A stretch of DNA of 40,285 nt, from NCBI GenBank assembly GCA_031269545.1, contig JAISYZ010000246.1, positions 1-40,285 of the forward strand, written 5' to 3'. Below the pieces are notes generated by a model that saw only the letters and a list, made by a program, of their open reading frames with translations, did not search any database and was not told the origin of the DNA. This document shows, in pieces, positions 18,543 through 24,847 of the stretch (the first letter of the stretch is position 1; every line of letters starts with the position of its first letter). Origin of the DNA: Prevotellaceae bacterium (GTDB lineage: Bacteria > Bacteroidota > Bacteroidia > Bacteroidales > UBA932). The position numbers were made by a program, and so were the translations under genes.

Positions 18543-19412
18543 ATGAACAAAAAAATTATCCAATTATTATTGATTGGCGTTGTATGCGGGTTAGCATACG
18601 TTTTCACTATGAACATGAGAAGACCAATCGAATTTAAAGAAAAGTACGAAATTCGTAAAACAAAAGTTGTTGAACGTTTAAAAGAAATTCGCGCTTTACA
18701 GCAAGCGTACAAAAGTGTAAAAGGCGTTTATACGGCAAGTTTTGACACTCTCGAAAATTTTTACAGAACAGGAAAAATGCAAACTTTGCGTTCGGTAGGT
18801 TCGTTAGACGATTCGGCAACACAGGCTAAGACCAAAAGTTATGAAAAACTTTACGAAGAACAGCAAAAACAAATCAAAGCACGCCGTCCGATAAAAGGCG
18901 AACGACTTATTGCACTGGTCGATATGGATGATGCCAAAGTTGTAGAACTCGGCTTGGCAGTTCGCAAACCTATAATCGACGATGTGAAATCTGTTGTCAA
19001 AGTTGATACGGTTTTACTTGCGAGCAAACCAAATTTTGATATTGGCGAGTTGCGTTTTGTTCCGGGCGTTGAGGTTAATGGCGTTATAAAAAAACCGGAA
19101 TTTACAATAAAAGCCACCATCAAAGAAACCATTTCGAAAGTAAAAGTTCCTCTGTTTGCGGTTTTTGTTCCTAACGAAGTTTTCTTGGAAGGACTGGATA
19201 AACAGGAAATTGCAAATCTCAGCGACGAACAAATGCAAAGAAATGACCCCGGCGAAGAAACCAAAAATACTATCATCAAAGAACAGAAAGGCGAACTTAG
19301 TGCAGATGAAAGAATGAAATTCGCCGAAGAAAAAGCGAAATGGGAACACTACCCCGGATTACGAGTTGGAAGTATCAACAATCCCAATAACGATGCGGGA
19401 AACTGGGAATAA
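18543..19412 (+). CDS. Membrane-anchored protein of unknown function
   Basis: I cannot name this 289-residue protein with confidence. It begins with one hydrophobic helix (about residues 4-23, KKIIQLLLIGVVCGLAYVF) and no clear cleavage site, so it is probably anchored with the body in the periplasm. A charged helical stretch follows (about 30-125; KYEIRKTKVVERLKEIRALQ is coiled-coil-like), then a beta-type region with VPGVEVNGVIKKPEF, and a C-terminal charged tail. It is first in a likely operon with DUF3822 (3-base gap) and rsmD. The beta region could be an adaptor domain, but nothing in the sequence fixes a role. Confidence 0.7.
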   Translation: MNKKIIQLLLIGVVCGLAYVFTMNMRRPIEFKEKYEIRKTKVVERLKEIRALQQAYKSVKGVYTASFDTLENFYRTGKMQTLRSVGSLDDSATQAKTKSYEKLYEEQQKQIKARRPIKGERLIALVDMDDAKVVELGLAVRKPIIDDVKSVVKVDTVLLASKPNFDIGELRFVPGVEVNGVIKKPEFTIKATIKETISKVKVPLFAVFVPNEVFLEGLDKQEIANLSDEQMQRNDPGEETKNTIIKEQKGELSADERMKFAEEKAKWEHYPGLRVGSINNPNNDAGNWE

Positions 19413-19415
19413 ACA

Positions 19416-20198
19416 ATGCTGAATTTAGTTGACAGAAAATTTAATTCGGAAAAAACATCAAAATACAAGTTATCCATTCAAATATCTTTGGATGGATTTC
19501 TTTTTTGCATTTTCGATACTGATAATGTTTGTCTTGCAGCAAAAACGCTGAATATCGACAATGCAACTATTGATGATTTATTTGCAACAGAACCGTTGTT
19601 GACAAAACGATTCGCAGCCGTCAGATGTATTGTTGCAAACCAAAAAGCAACTCTTGTACCGAGTTACTGTTTCGACAAAAACAAATCTGATGAATATCTG
19701 AAATTTGTTTGCGACATAAATGACGAAAAAATATTTACGCATAAGATAAAAAAAATAGGAGCATACTGTGTTTTTGCAATAGATAATGATATTTACGAAA
19801 CAGTAAAAAAATATCAAGCGCAAACCGAATTTTATAATCAAAGCATCCCTTTAATTCGCACGGCTTTACGCAATTCAGGCAAAAATATGTTCATTTTTTT
19901 CAATGCGGCTACAATCGACATTGTTGTCAATAATAACGAAAAACTGTTATTGCAAAATTCATATAAAATCGAAAGCACAGGCGATGCTATATATTTCGCC
20001 GCCGCCGTAAAAAAAATATTGGAGATAGAGTTCGACAACATTTACCTTTCGGGAAAAACAAATAAACACGAAGAAGAAGAATTTTCAACATTTTTTGAAA
20101 AAACAAAATTGGAAATGAATAAAAACTTGGTTTTTACAACAGGAACTGAAAATGCCTTGCTTCTGACACTGCTCGAAAAACTTGACAAATGCGTATAA
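19416..20198 (+). CDS. DUF3822 family protein
   Basis: This 260-residue protein has the position and general form of DUF3822, a Bacteroidota family that usually sits directly before rsmD. Its fold appears related to the actin-like ATPase superfamily as seen in pilus-assembly ATPases, but I see no clear phosphate-binding motif, so this is only a suggestion. It starts 3 bases after the previous gene and its end overlaps the rsmD start by 10 bases, which indicates translational coupling. Function unknown. Confidence 0.75.
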   Translation: MLNLVDRKFNSEKTSKYKLSIQISLDGFLFCIFDTDNVCLAAKTLNIDNATIDDLFATEPLLTKRFAAVRCIVANQKATLVPSYCFDKNKSDEYLKFVCDINDEKIFTHKIKKIGAYCVFAIDNDIYETVKKYQAQTEFYNQSIPLIRTALRNSGKNMFIFFNAATIDIVVNNNEKLLLQNSYKIESTGDAIYFAAAVKKILEIEFDNIYLSGKTNKHEEEEFSTFFEKTKLEMNKNLVFTTGTENALLLTLLEKLDKCV

Positions 20199-20719
20199 TC
20201 AGTGGAAGCCATAAAGGACGAAATATCGTGCCACCTCGTAATTTTAAGGCGCGACCGACAACTGACTTTGCAAAAGAAAATCTTTTCAACATACTGAACA
20301 ATATTGTAGATATTGGCAAATCCGAAGTTCTTGATTTGTTTGCAGGTACAGGAAGCATAAGTTTTGAATTTGCATCGCGCGGAGCAAAAAAAATTGATAC
20401 AGTCGAACTGAACAGCGTTCATCATGCATTCATTCGACAAACGGTCAGCAAATTTGGGTTTCAACAAATTCATGCAATAAAAAGCAATGCATTAAAATTT
20501 ATTTCGTTTTGTTCGGCAACCTACGATATTATTTTTGCCGATCCTCCATACGAAATGCCCGATATTGATAAAATTCCCGACAGTATTTTTGAACATAATT
20601 TATTAAAAGCAAATGGATTATTGATAATCGAACATTCCAGCAAATATGATTTCAGCAAGCATGCACGATTTTATGAAGACAGACATTATGGAAGTGTTAA
20701 TTTTACTTTTTTTAAATAA
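20189..20719 (+). CDS. rsmD: 16S rRNA (guanine-966 N2) methyltransferase
   Basis: This 176-residue AdoMet-dependent enzyme methylates G966 of 16S rRNA during 30S assembly. It has the family N-terminus MRIISGSHKGRNI, the ARPTTDFAKENLFN block (21-34), AdoMet motif I DLFAGTGS (49-56), the acidic end of strand 2 (VELN near 72-75) and the catalytic DPPY (118-121). The length fits RsmD. It is the last protein gene of its unit and overlaps the DUF3822 gene by 10 bases. The tRNA-Asp promoter begins 15 bases after its stop. Confidence 0.95.
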   Translation: MRIISGSHKGRNIVPPRNFKARPTTDFAKENLFNILNNIVDIGKSEVLDLFAGTGSISFEFASRGAKKIDTVELNSVHHAFIRQTVSKFGFQQIHAIKSNALKFISFCSATYDIIFADPPYEMPDIDKIPDSIFEHNLLKANGLLIIEHSSKYDFSKHARFYEDRHYGSVNFTFFK

Positions 20720-20734
20720 TTTTCGATGAAAATA

Positions 20735-20764
20735 TTGCAACATCAAAAAAAAGATGTACATTTG
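20735..20764 (+). promoter_or_regulatory. Promoter of tRNA-Asp
   Basis: TTG at 20735-20737 and TACATTTG at 20757-20764, 19 bases apart, place initiation shortly before the mature tRNA end at 20785. A tRNA cannot rely on leaderless read-through from rsmD alone, so this is a useful reference promoter for the genome. Confidence 0.65.
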
Positions 20765-20784
20765 CAACCTCAAATAAAAAAAGA

Positions 20785-20859
20785 GGTGCGGTAGTTCAGC
20801 CTGGTTAGAATACGTGCCTGTCACGCACGGGGTCGCGGGTTCGAGTCCCGTCCGCACCG
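20785..20859 (+). tRNA. tRNA-Asp (GTC)
   Basis: All four arms fold: acceptor GGTGCGG/CCGCACC, D stem GTTC/GAAT with a terminal G-U pair, anticodon stem CGTGC/GCACG with loop CTGTCAC (anticodon GTC at 20820-20822), and T stem GCGGG/CCCGT with loop TTCGAGT. The discriminator base is G, as expected for Asp. The 3' CCA is not encoded. A terminator follows at once. Confidence 0.98.
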
Positions 20860-20865
20860 CAAGGC

Positions 20866-20906
20866 AAAACGCTAACAGTCAATAAATAAGATTGTTGGCG
20901 TTTTTT
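20866..20906 (+). terminator. Terminator after tRNA-Asp
   Basis: AACGCTAACA (20868-20877) pairs with TGTTGGCGTT (20893-20902) with one G-T pair and a 15-base loop, and runs into six T residues at 20901-20906. Confidence 0.75.
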
Positions 20907-20946
20907 GATTTTGTGTTTTTGACGGCTTTTTCGTCTATTATACCAA

Positions 20947-21004
20947 ACCATAAACAAAATGCAATTTGCATAAATTGATTATCAATAAAATAGATTGATA
21001 TTTT
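20947..21004 (-). repeat. Dispersed element B, copy 1
   Basis: Read on the minus strand it begins AATATCAATCTATTTTATTG, continues with ATGCAAATTGCATTTTG and ends near 20947. It matches 25591-25645 closely over about 55 bases, with scattered substitutions and short length changes. The rest of the gap between the tRNA terminator and the ROK gene has nothing I can support. Confidence 0.6.
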
Positions 21005-21107
21005 AACTTGTTTTGTTGCCATTTTCAGGCGAAATAATTGACTCGAAAAACCGCCGCTGCTCCGCGCGTAAATTTGCTAGCAAACAAACATTAAGCAAAA
21101 TAAATTG

Positions 21108-22076
21108 TCAATTATTCAATCTATGATATATTGCTTTAAGCGCCATATATCCGGCGCCAGTCAGTACTGCTTCGGAACCGAGTTTCGAAATTTCAAGTTT
21201 TACTTTTTTTATTGATATGGGTTGTGCATGTTTCTTTGCTTCTTCATAAATATCATCAATAAATTGTGCGGCAGGACCAAATACTCCACCGCCGAAGATT
21301 ATTTTTTCGGGATCGAAAATACTGACGAGATTGGCAACTGCCATTCCCCAAAACGTAATTGCAGTGCGTAATGTACGCTTTGCAACATCATCGCCGATGC
21401 TGTATGCATGAAACACATCATGCGCAGTGATTTCATCAATTGCTTTGGCGCTTAAAATGCCATTGTATGTTTTATCGTCTGCGATGATTTCGCGAGCCAC
21501 TTTTGCAATTCCTTCGCCCGATGCATGATATTCGAAACATCCGCAAGGCGCAAATTTGCTGTGAAACGGCGTATCTAAAGCCCACCAGCCGATTGCTCCT
21601 GCAATATCGTGAGCTCCGCGTACAAGTTGATTGTTGACTATTATTCCCGCTCCTATTCCTGTTCCTACGGCAAGAAAAATTGCATTTTCGCAGCCTTTCG
21701 CCGCTCCGAGCCAACTTTCGCCGAATATGGCGCATGCCCTGTCGCTATCGACGATGACTTTTACATCTTTATTTACAACTTCACGAATTTTTTCGCGCAC
21801 AGGATAATTATCCCAACCTTCGATATTTGGCGCCCAAACGCAACCCGTTTCGTGATAACTGATGCCCGGAATACAAATACCTACGGCATAGACAGTTATT
21901 TTCAAATTGTTTGCTTCGTTCAATAATTGTTTAACAAAATTCTGAATGAGCAATCCTACCTCATCGCCTGTTCGTTTTTCGAGTTTGCACGAATCTTTAA
22001 AAAGAAATTCGCCGTTTTCGGAAAATAATCCTCCCGAAAGTTTTGTCCCGCCGAGATCTAAACCAATTACTGCCAT
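21108..22076 (-). CDS. ROK-family sugar kinase with an altered zinc site
   Basis: ROK proteins are cytoplasmic sugar kinases (glucokinase, N-acetyl-hexosamine kinases) or repressors. This 322-residue chain has no DNA-binding N-terminus, so it is the kinase form. The ATP motif GLDLGGTK (5-12) is present, the catalytic aspartate is D112 in VDSDRACAIFGE, and the second phosphate motif is LAVGTGIGAGI near 135-145. The usual zinc signature (GHxxxxxxGxxCxCGxxGCxE) is altered: the histidine position reads GAIGW (160-164), and only CGCFE (178-182) remains. Zinc binding and substrate preference are therefore uncertain. It stands alone between tRNA-Asp and the 6S-like RNA locus. Confidence 0.88.
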   Translation of the reverse strand: MAVIGLDLGGTKLSGGLFSENGEFLFKDSCKLEKRTGDEVGLLIQNFVKQLLNEANNLKITVYAVGICIPGISYHETGCVWAPNIEGWDNYPVREKIREVVNKDVKVIVDSDRACAIFGESWLGAAKGCENAIFLAVGTGIGAGIIVNNQLVRGAHDIAGAIGWWALDTPFHSKFAPCGCFEYHASGEGIAKVAREIIADDKTYNGILSAKAIDEITAHDVFHAYSIGDDVAKRTLRTAITFWGMAVANLVSIFDPEKIIFGGGVFGPAAQFIDDIYEEAKKHAQPISIKKVKLEISKLGSEAVLTGAGYMALKAIYHRLNN

Positions 22077-22166
22077 TTTTGTGCTGTTATTTTACGTTAT
22101 TTTAGATACAAATTTAGAAAAAATAATTTATCTGTCGAAAAAAATGTTTAATAATAATCCATATTT

Positions 22167-22198
22167 TTTGTTTATATAAAATATTGTTTATACCTTTG
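22167..22198 (+). promoter_or_regulatory. Strong promoter of the 6S-like RNA
   Basis: TTTG at 22167-22170 and TACCTTTG at 22191-22198 are separated by 20 bases, an ideal match to the Bacteroidota pattern. No protein start follows for 300 bases; a long foldable region does. Confidence 0.7.
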
Positions 22199-22250
22199 TA
22201 ACCGATAATGTAAAATATTGTATGCTATGAATTAAACAACAGAGTAAACA

Positions 22251-22468
22251 GTACGCACATTATAAAGTTTATTGGAAAAAGCGTTTAGCTTGTGTTCTGG
22301 CAATTCGAAACTTCGACAATTTCAAATCTACCAAGAATGAAAGTGATTACGTTCACGCAAGTCGCGTGGACAGGATTCATTTAATATTTATTTGGTAGAT
22401 TAGGTAGTCGAAGACCTCGAAGTGCAGATAAAATTTAGAGTTTGTCCGCGCTTTTTTTATGTGCGTAT
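22251..22468 (+). ncRNA. 6S-like rod-shaped RNA
   Basis: About 218 bases that fold end to end. The closing stem is GTACGCACAT (22251-22260) with ATGTGCGTAT (22459-22468), then AAAAAGCG (22276-22283) with CGCTTTTT (22449-22456). A large internal bubble follows (about 22284-22303 and 22422-22448). The distal rod is TTCGA (22304-22308) and CTTCGAC (22311-22317) with GTCGAAG (22407-22413) and TCGAA (22417-22421), then AATCTACCAA (22325-22334) with TTGGTAGATT (22392-22401), then a tip hairpin GTTCACGC/GCGTGGAC (22351-22358, 22364-22371). Closing stem, central bubble and long terminal arm is the plan of 6S RNA, which binds housekeeping RNA polymerase; Bacteroidota have a described variant, 6S-Flavo. 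The RNA is behind an ideal promoter and has no long reading frame. The name rests on shape only. Confidence 0.6.
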
Positions 22469-22498
22469 ATGAAAATAATTTTTCACACAAGGCAATCA

Positions 22499-22618
22499 AT
22501 GGAATTTGGCAACCATTTTAAAAACGGGGCAAGACCTGCAAAGCCGACAGAGCAGGAAAAAATAAAAATTTCAACTAAAACCGATGGGTCGATGGTATAT
22601 AACCGACACAATTTATAA
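22499..22618 (+). CDS. 39-residue possible small protein
   Basis: An ATG at 22499, with AAGG nine bases upstream, opens a 39-codon frame (MEFGNHFKNGARPAKP at the start, MVYNRHNL at the end). Its TAA shares one base with the ATG of the next gene (TAATG), which suggests coupling. The product is basic and hydrophilic, without a signal peptide. I recognise no family. It begins 31 bases after the foot of the 6S-like RNA. It could be a leader peptide for the small secreted protein gene or chance. Confidence 0.4.
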   Translation: MEFGNHFKNGARPAKPTEQEKIKISTKTDGSMVYNRHNL

Positions 22619-22962
22619 TGAAAAAAATTTTAATGATTTTGGTAGTATTAATAATTTTTAGTATTAGCGCAAGTGCAAAAGAAAGATACAAAGTTACCGT
22701 TACCGTTTGGAAACATTATGATTATTATGATGGAAATACATTAGTGGGCACAGAAAGAGAGATTGCACCTGCACAGTCTTTTGACAAATGTGCAGAAACA
22801 CCATATGCAGCTGAGCAAGAAGCGATTAAAGAATGCCATACTATGTGTGAAGATTCTTATCGTGACGAGGGTGAAAAAAAATACAAAGGCGTATTTTATC
22901 GATGCACTTCAAGAAAAGAGGTAGATTCAGCTAGTGCCACACCACTTAATATAAATTGTTAA
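22618..22962 (+). CDS. Small secreted protein, first of three with a shared leader
   Basis: The 114-residue product opens with a signal peptide, MKKILMILVVLIIFSISASA, cleaved before KERYKV. The mature part of about 94 residues has a beta-like start (VTVTVWKHYDYYDGN) and four or five cysteines (CAET, CHTMC, RCTS, final C), consistent with a disulfide-bonded periplasmic or secreted protein. No family recognised. The leader resembles those of the two genes that follow. A second reading frame after the stop (to 23071) looks protein-like, so the gene may have lost its C-terminal part through a frameshift. Confidence 0.65.
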   Translation: MKKILMILVVLIIFSISASAKERYKVTVTVWKHYDYYDGNTLVGTEREIAPAQSFDKCAETPYAAEQEAIKECHTMCEDSYRDEGEKKYKGVFYRCTSRKEVDSASATPLNINC

Positions 22963-23071
22963 TATTTTAAATGCAAGCACTACATTAGGCGCATACCGAT
23001 ACGATAAAGAATTTCCAGTTGTCTGTTCGGATGAGCCTTCCGGTTTAGATGTTACGGTATATGTAAAATAG
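22952..23071 (+). pseudogene. Possible frameshifted C-terminal remnant
   Basis: Beginning at the end of the 114-residue gene, the +1 frame is open for 39 codons without a start codon and reads TLGAYRYDKEFPVVCSDEPS, then GLDVTVYVK and a TAG. This looks like real protein (balanced composition, a cysteine, a beta-strand-like end), not like random AT-rich sequence. The simplest reading is that the preceding gene once continued into it and was broken near 22955. Confidence 0.35.
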
Positions 23072-23097
23072 AAAAAATCAACAAATTTGTATGTCAG

Positions 23098-23136
23098 TGT
23101 CCCCAAAAACAATTTTTAGATTGAAAACAGGGGACA
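23098..23136. repeat. 7-bp perfect inverted repeat before the second small gene
   Basis: TGTCCCC (23098-23104) and GGGGACA (23130-23136) are exact reverse complements around 25 AT-rich bases. They stand 37 bases before the ATG at 23173. It could be an operator or an RNA hairpin; nothing else supports either. Confidence 0.4.
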
Positions 23137-23172
23137 TTGATTATTCTAACTAAAAAACAGGATAAAAATAAA

Positions 23173-23559
23173 ATGAAAAAAAAATTAATGATTTTAGTAG
23201 CCTTAATTGGCTTTGGAATTTGTGCAAATGCGCAATCGCCCGAAAATGTGGCGCGCAAATTTTGTACTGCTGTTTTTAATAAAGATATGGTAAAAGCAAA
23301 ATCTTTTATGACAATAGAAGATGCCCGCAGGACGCCTGATAAAATGAGTTTTTCATACGAAGAAGGCAGAATGCTTTTGAGTAAGTTGAACAATGCTTCT
23401 TTCAAAATTATCAAAAATGAATACACTGATAAAATTGTTACAGTTAGGTATTATGATAGTAAATTGGAATATCTTGCAAAAAACAATAGATGGCTTTGTT
23501 GTTCTATCGAACTTGCCAATAATAATGGAAATTGGCAAGTAACAAGTTATGGTTATTAA
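23173..23559 (+). CDS. Small secreted protein, DUF4878/NTF2-like
   Basis: The ATG at 23173 is chosen because it directly precedes the signal peptide MKKKLMILVALIGFGICANA; an upstream in-frame start at 23137 would put a charged extension before it. The mature chain (about 108 residues) starts with SPENVARKFCTAVFNKDMVKA, the opening of small NTF2-like or DUF4878 lipoproteins, and ends with NNGNWQVTSYGY, where that fold has a strand of the form W.V..Y. No lipobox is present. Function unknown. It is the second of three tandem genes with near-identical leaders. Confidence 0.7.
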   Translation: MKKKLMILVALIGFGICANAQSPENVARKFCTAVFNKDMVKAKSFMTIEDARRTPDKMSFSYEEGRMLLSKLNNASFKIIKNEYTDKIVTVRYYDSKLEYLAKNNRWLCCSIELANNNGNWQVTSYGY

Positions 23560-23595
23560 TTTTTTGTTTGAAAGAAGAAAAAGATTTTAGTAATT

Positions 23596-23883
23596 TTGAT
23601 AGATTTAATCGGCTTTGGAATTAGTGCAAATGCACAAGTTAGTTGTATTAAGATGACTCATAACAGCTACAGCGGCACTGTGCATCTTTCTAATAGTTGT
23701 AATAGACCTGTTGAGGTGTCTGTTAACTGGACAGATGCAGGCGGTAGGGCTCAGTCAAGAAATGTTACTGTACCTGCTTGGAATGAAAGAGAAAATGCTC
23801 AAGGTTATATATCCGTTAATGTTGGCAATGATGTTACTAATGTTCGTATAGGAGAACCTCGTAGAGTTGTTCCTCGCAGATAA
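23596..23883 (+). CDS. Small secreted protein with a damaged start
   Basis: The mature part, VSCIKMTHNSYSGTVHLSNS onward to the basic end RRVVPRR, is a plausible small beta-rich secreted protein. Its leader (ILVILIDLIGFGISANAQ) nearly repeats that of the previous gene. In frame, this leader is preceded by KKKK and then a TGA, with no ATG. A TTG three bases before the lysines would be in frame if one A were removed, so the start seems to have been lost by a one-base insertion near 23571. Translation might instead begin at the TTG at 23596, with a shortened leader. It may be a decaying gene. Confidence 0.5.
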   Translation: MIDLIGFGISANAQVSCIKMTHNSYSGTVHLSNSCNRPVEVSVNWTDAGGRAQSRNVTVPAWNERENAQGYISVNVGNDVTNVRIGEPRRVVPRR

Positions 23884-23905
23884 ATTAACGACTCTGCTTA
23901 AACTC

Positions 23906-23942
23906 CTGCGTTCGGCATAGCGTTTCGCTACGTAGAACGCAG
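23906..23942. repeat. Long stem with inner hairpin
   Basis: CTGCGTTC (23906-23913) pairs with GAACGCAG (23935-23942), and TAGCG (23918-23922) with CGCTA (23926-23930) inside it. It lies between the third small gene and the terminator. Confidence 0.6.
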
Positions 23943-23949
23943 CAACCAA

Positions 23950-23988
23950 AAAATCGCCTCTGCAATAATTCAGCAGAGGCGGTTTTTT
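23950..23988. terminator. Strong bidirectional terminator
   Basis: CGCCTCTGC (23955-23963) pairs with GCAGAGGCG (23973-23981) around 9 bases, with six T on the plus side and an A-run on the other. It separates the converging small-protein cluster and the 104-residue gene. Confidence 0.88.
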
Positions 23989-24004
23989 AATTTACTCAAA
24001 CATT

Positions 24005-24319
24005 TTACCGTTTGTCGTTAATCCCAAACTCGCGCCATGACGATTGAGGCATGTCCAGTTTGATAATTTTGCGAGCTTCACCTGCCTGTTTCAGCATGTC
24101 GGCAAAAACAGTATCCAACTCTTCTGTTTTTTCTTTGAGTTTGGCTTTCAGTGTTTCCTGCTCATCGTTCAGTTTGATGCAGGTATCAACTTTGGCTTGC
24201 AGGTCGGCGGCAAAAGCATTGTCGATTTTGCGTAGCGCCAGCACATCCTGATGCGCCTTGATACCGCTCACCATTACGCCGGTATCAATAATTTCCTGAG
24301 ATTGCGTTTTCCTTCCCAT
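24005..24319 (-). CDS. Small coiled-coil protein of unknown function
   Basis: This 104-residue soluble protein begins MGRKTQSQEIIDTGVMVSG and is largely helical. Residues about 40-85 have the regular leucine spacing of a coiled coil (NDEQETLKAKLKEKTEELD). The end is short and polar (SSWREFGINDKR). No signal peptide and no catalytic motif. I cannot name the family. It is noteworthy for the 21-bp repeat array at 24409-24552 just behind its promoter, since a similar-period array forms the first gene of the operon at 37463. Confidence 0.6.
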   Translation of the reverse strand: MGRKTQSQEIIDTGVMVSGIKAHQDVLALRKIDNAFAADLQAKVDTCIKLNDEQETLKAKLKEKTEELDTVFADMLKQAGEARKIIKLDMPQSSWREFGINDKR

Positions 24320-24356
24320 AATTTTATTACTTTAAGTTTTTTGGAATATTCCGCAG

Positions 24357-24388
24357 CAAAAATACAAAATATTTGAATATTATACAAT
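24357..24388 (-). promoter_or_regulatory. Candidate promoter of the coiled-coil gene
   Basis: On the minus strand ATTG (24385-24388) is followed after 20 bases by TATTTTTG (24357-24364), about 38 bases before the ATG at 24319. The -7 octamer is a full match. Confidence 0.5.
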
Positions 24389-24555
24389 ATAAAAATGCTA
24401 TTTTAATGCTTTATTCTGTCAAAGTAAATCTGTACAATTCAAAAATACATGTGTATTCTGTCAAAGTACATCTGTACAATTCAAAAGTACAGATGAATTA
24501 TTTAAAAGTACAGGTGCACAATTCAAAAGTACAGGCGTACTTCGTAAAAGCATAG
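24373..24555 (+). CDS. Possible 60-residue heptad-repeat peptide
   Basis: An ATG frame through the 21-bp array encodes seven near-repeats of seven residues: LYSVKVN, LYNSKIH, VYSVKVH, LYNSKVQ, MNYLKVQ, VHNSKVQ, AYFVKA. The frame stays open although the array is degenerate, and unit lengths stay at multiples of three, which would fit coding. Against this, its ATG lies inside the promoter region of the opposite gene and no clear promoter of its own is seen. It may be coding or only a DNA repeat with a lucky frame. Confidence 0.3.
   Translation: MNIIQYKNAILMLYSVKVNLYNSKIHVYSVKVHLYNSKVQMNYLKVQVHNSKVQAYFVKA
24409..24552 (+). repeat. Degenerate 21-bp tandem array
   Basis: About seven units of the type AATTCAAAAGTACAGGTGTAC with substitutions but almost no indels. 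Odd and even units differ (TCTGTCAAAGTA versus CAATTCAAAAGTA), hinting at an earlier 42-bp unit. Units are contiguous, so this is not a CRISPR array. Confidence 0.7.
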
Positions 24556-24582
24556 ATGGATTCTTTAAATGTAATGTAGAAG

Positions 24583-24609
24583 GTTTCGGGAATCTGTCCC
24601 GTCAGAAAC
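24583..24609. repeat. Hairpin after the 21-bp array
   Basis: CGGGA (24587-24591) and TCCCG (24597-24601) form a stem with a 5-base loop; GTTTC (24583-24587) and GAAAC (24605-24609) offer an alternative or flanking pair. No T-run follows directly. Confidence 0.45.
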
Positions 24610-24798
24610 ATTTTTCAACTGTCAATTATTTGTTTCTTTTAGCCAACCAAAATAAATAATAAGATGTAATTAAAACCTCATTTTCACCTGATTTTCATTC
24701 ATGATTGTTTATTTGGCATTAAGTATTTGGTAATCAATACTAACTACTGTATGCAGAATATTAAGATTTAAGATTGTTTCTGAAAAGAAAAAATAAAT

Positions 24799-24829
24799 TT
24801 TGATATATGGAAAATGTGTGTTATCTTTG
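24799..24829 (+). promoter_or_regulatory. Promoter of higBA
   Basis: TTTG (24799-24802) and TATCTTTG (24822-24829), 19 bases apart, lie 18 bases before the higB ATG. This is a full match to the Bacteroidota pattern. Confidence 0.65.
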
Positions 24830-24847
24830 TATTAAAATTAATCCAGA

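Larger units (their letters stand above)
24320..24847. other. Intergenic gap with promoter, repeat array and hairpin
   Basis: From left to right it holds the promoter of the minus-strand coiled-coil gene (24357-24388), an array of about seven 21-bp units (24409-24552), a hairpin (24583-24609), an AT-rich stretch without signal (about 24620-24790), and the higBA promoter (24799-24829). Confidence 0.6.

Noticed and set aside
20618..20857. 79-codon minus-strand frame over tRNA-Asp
   Set aside because: It starts with the typical spurious translation of the antisense of a tRNA (MRTGLEPATPCVTG) and overlaps the rsmD end.
22251..22468. tmRNA
   Set aside because: There is no tRNA-like end, T-loop or CCA-type 3' end and no tag-peptide frame; the rod-and-bubble shape fits 6S RNA better.
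24409..24552. Possible CRISPR array
   Set aside because: Units are contiguous 21-mers with no spacers, degenerate throughout, and no cas gene is present.
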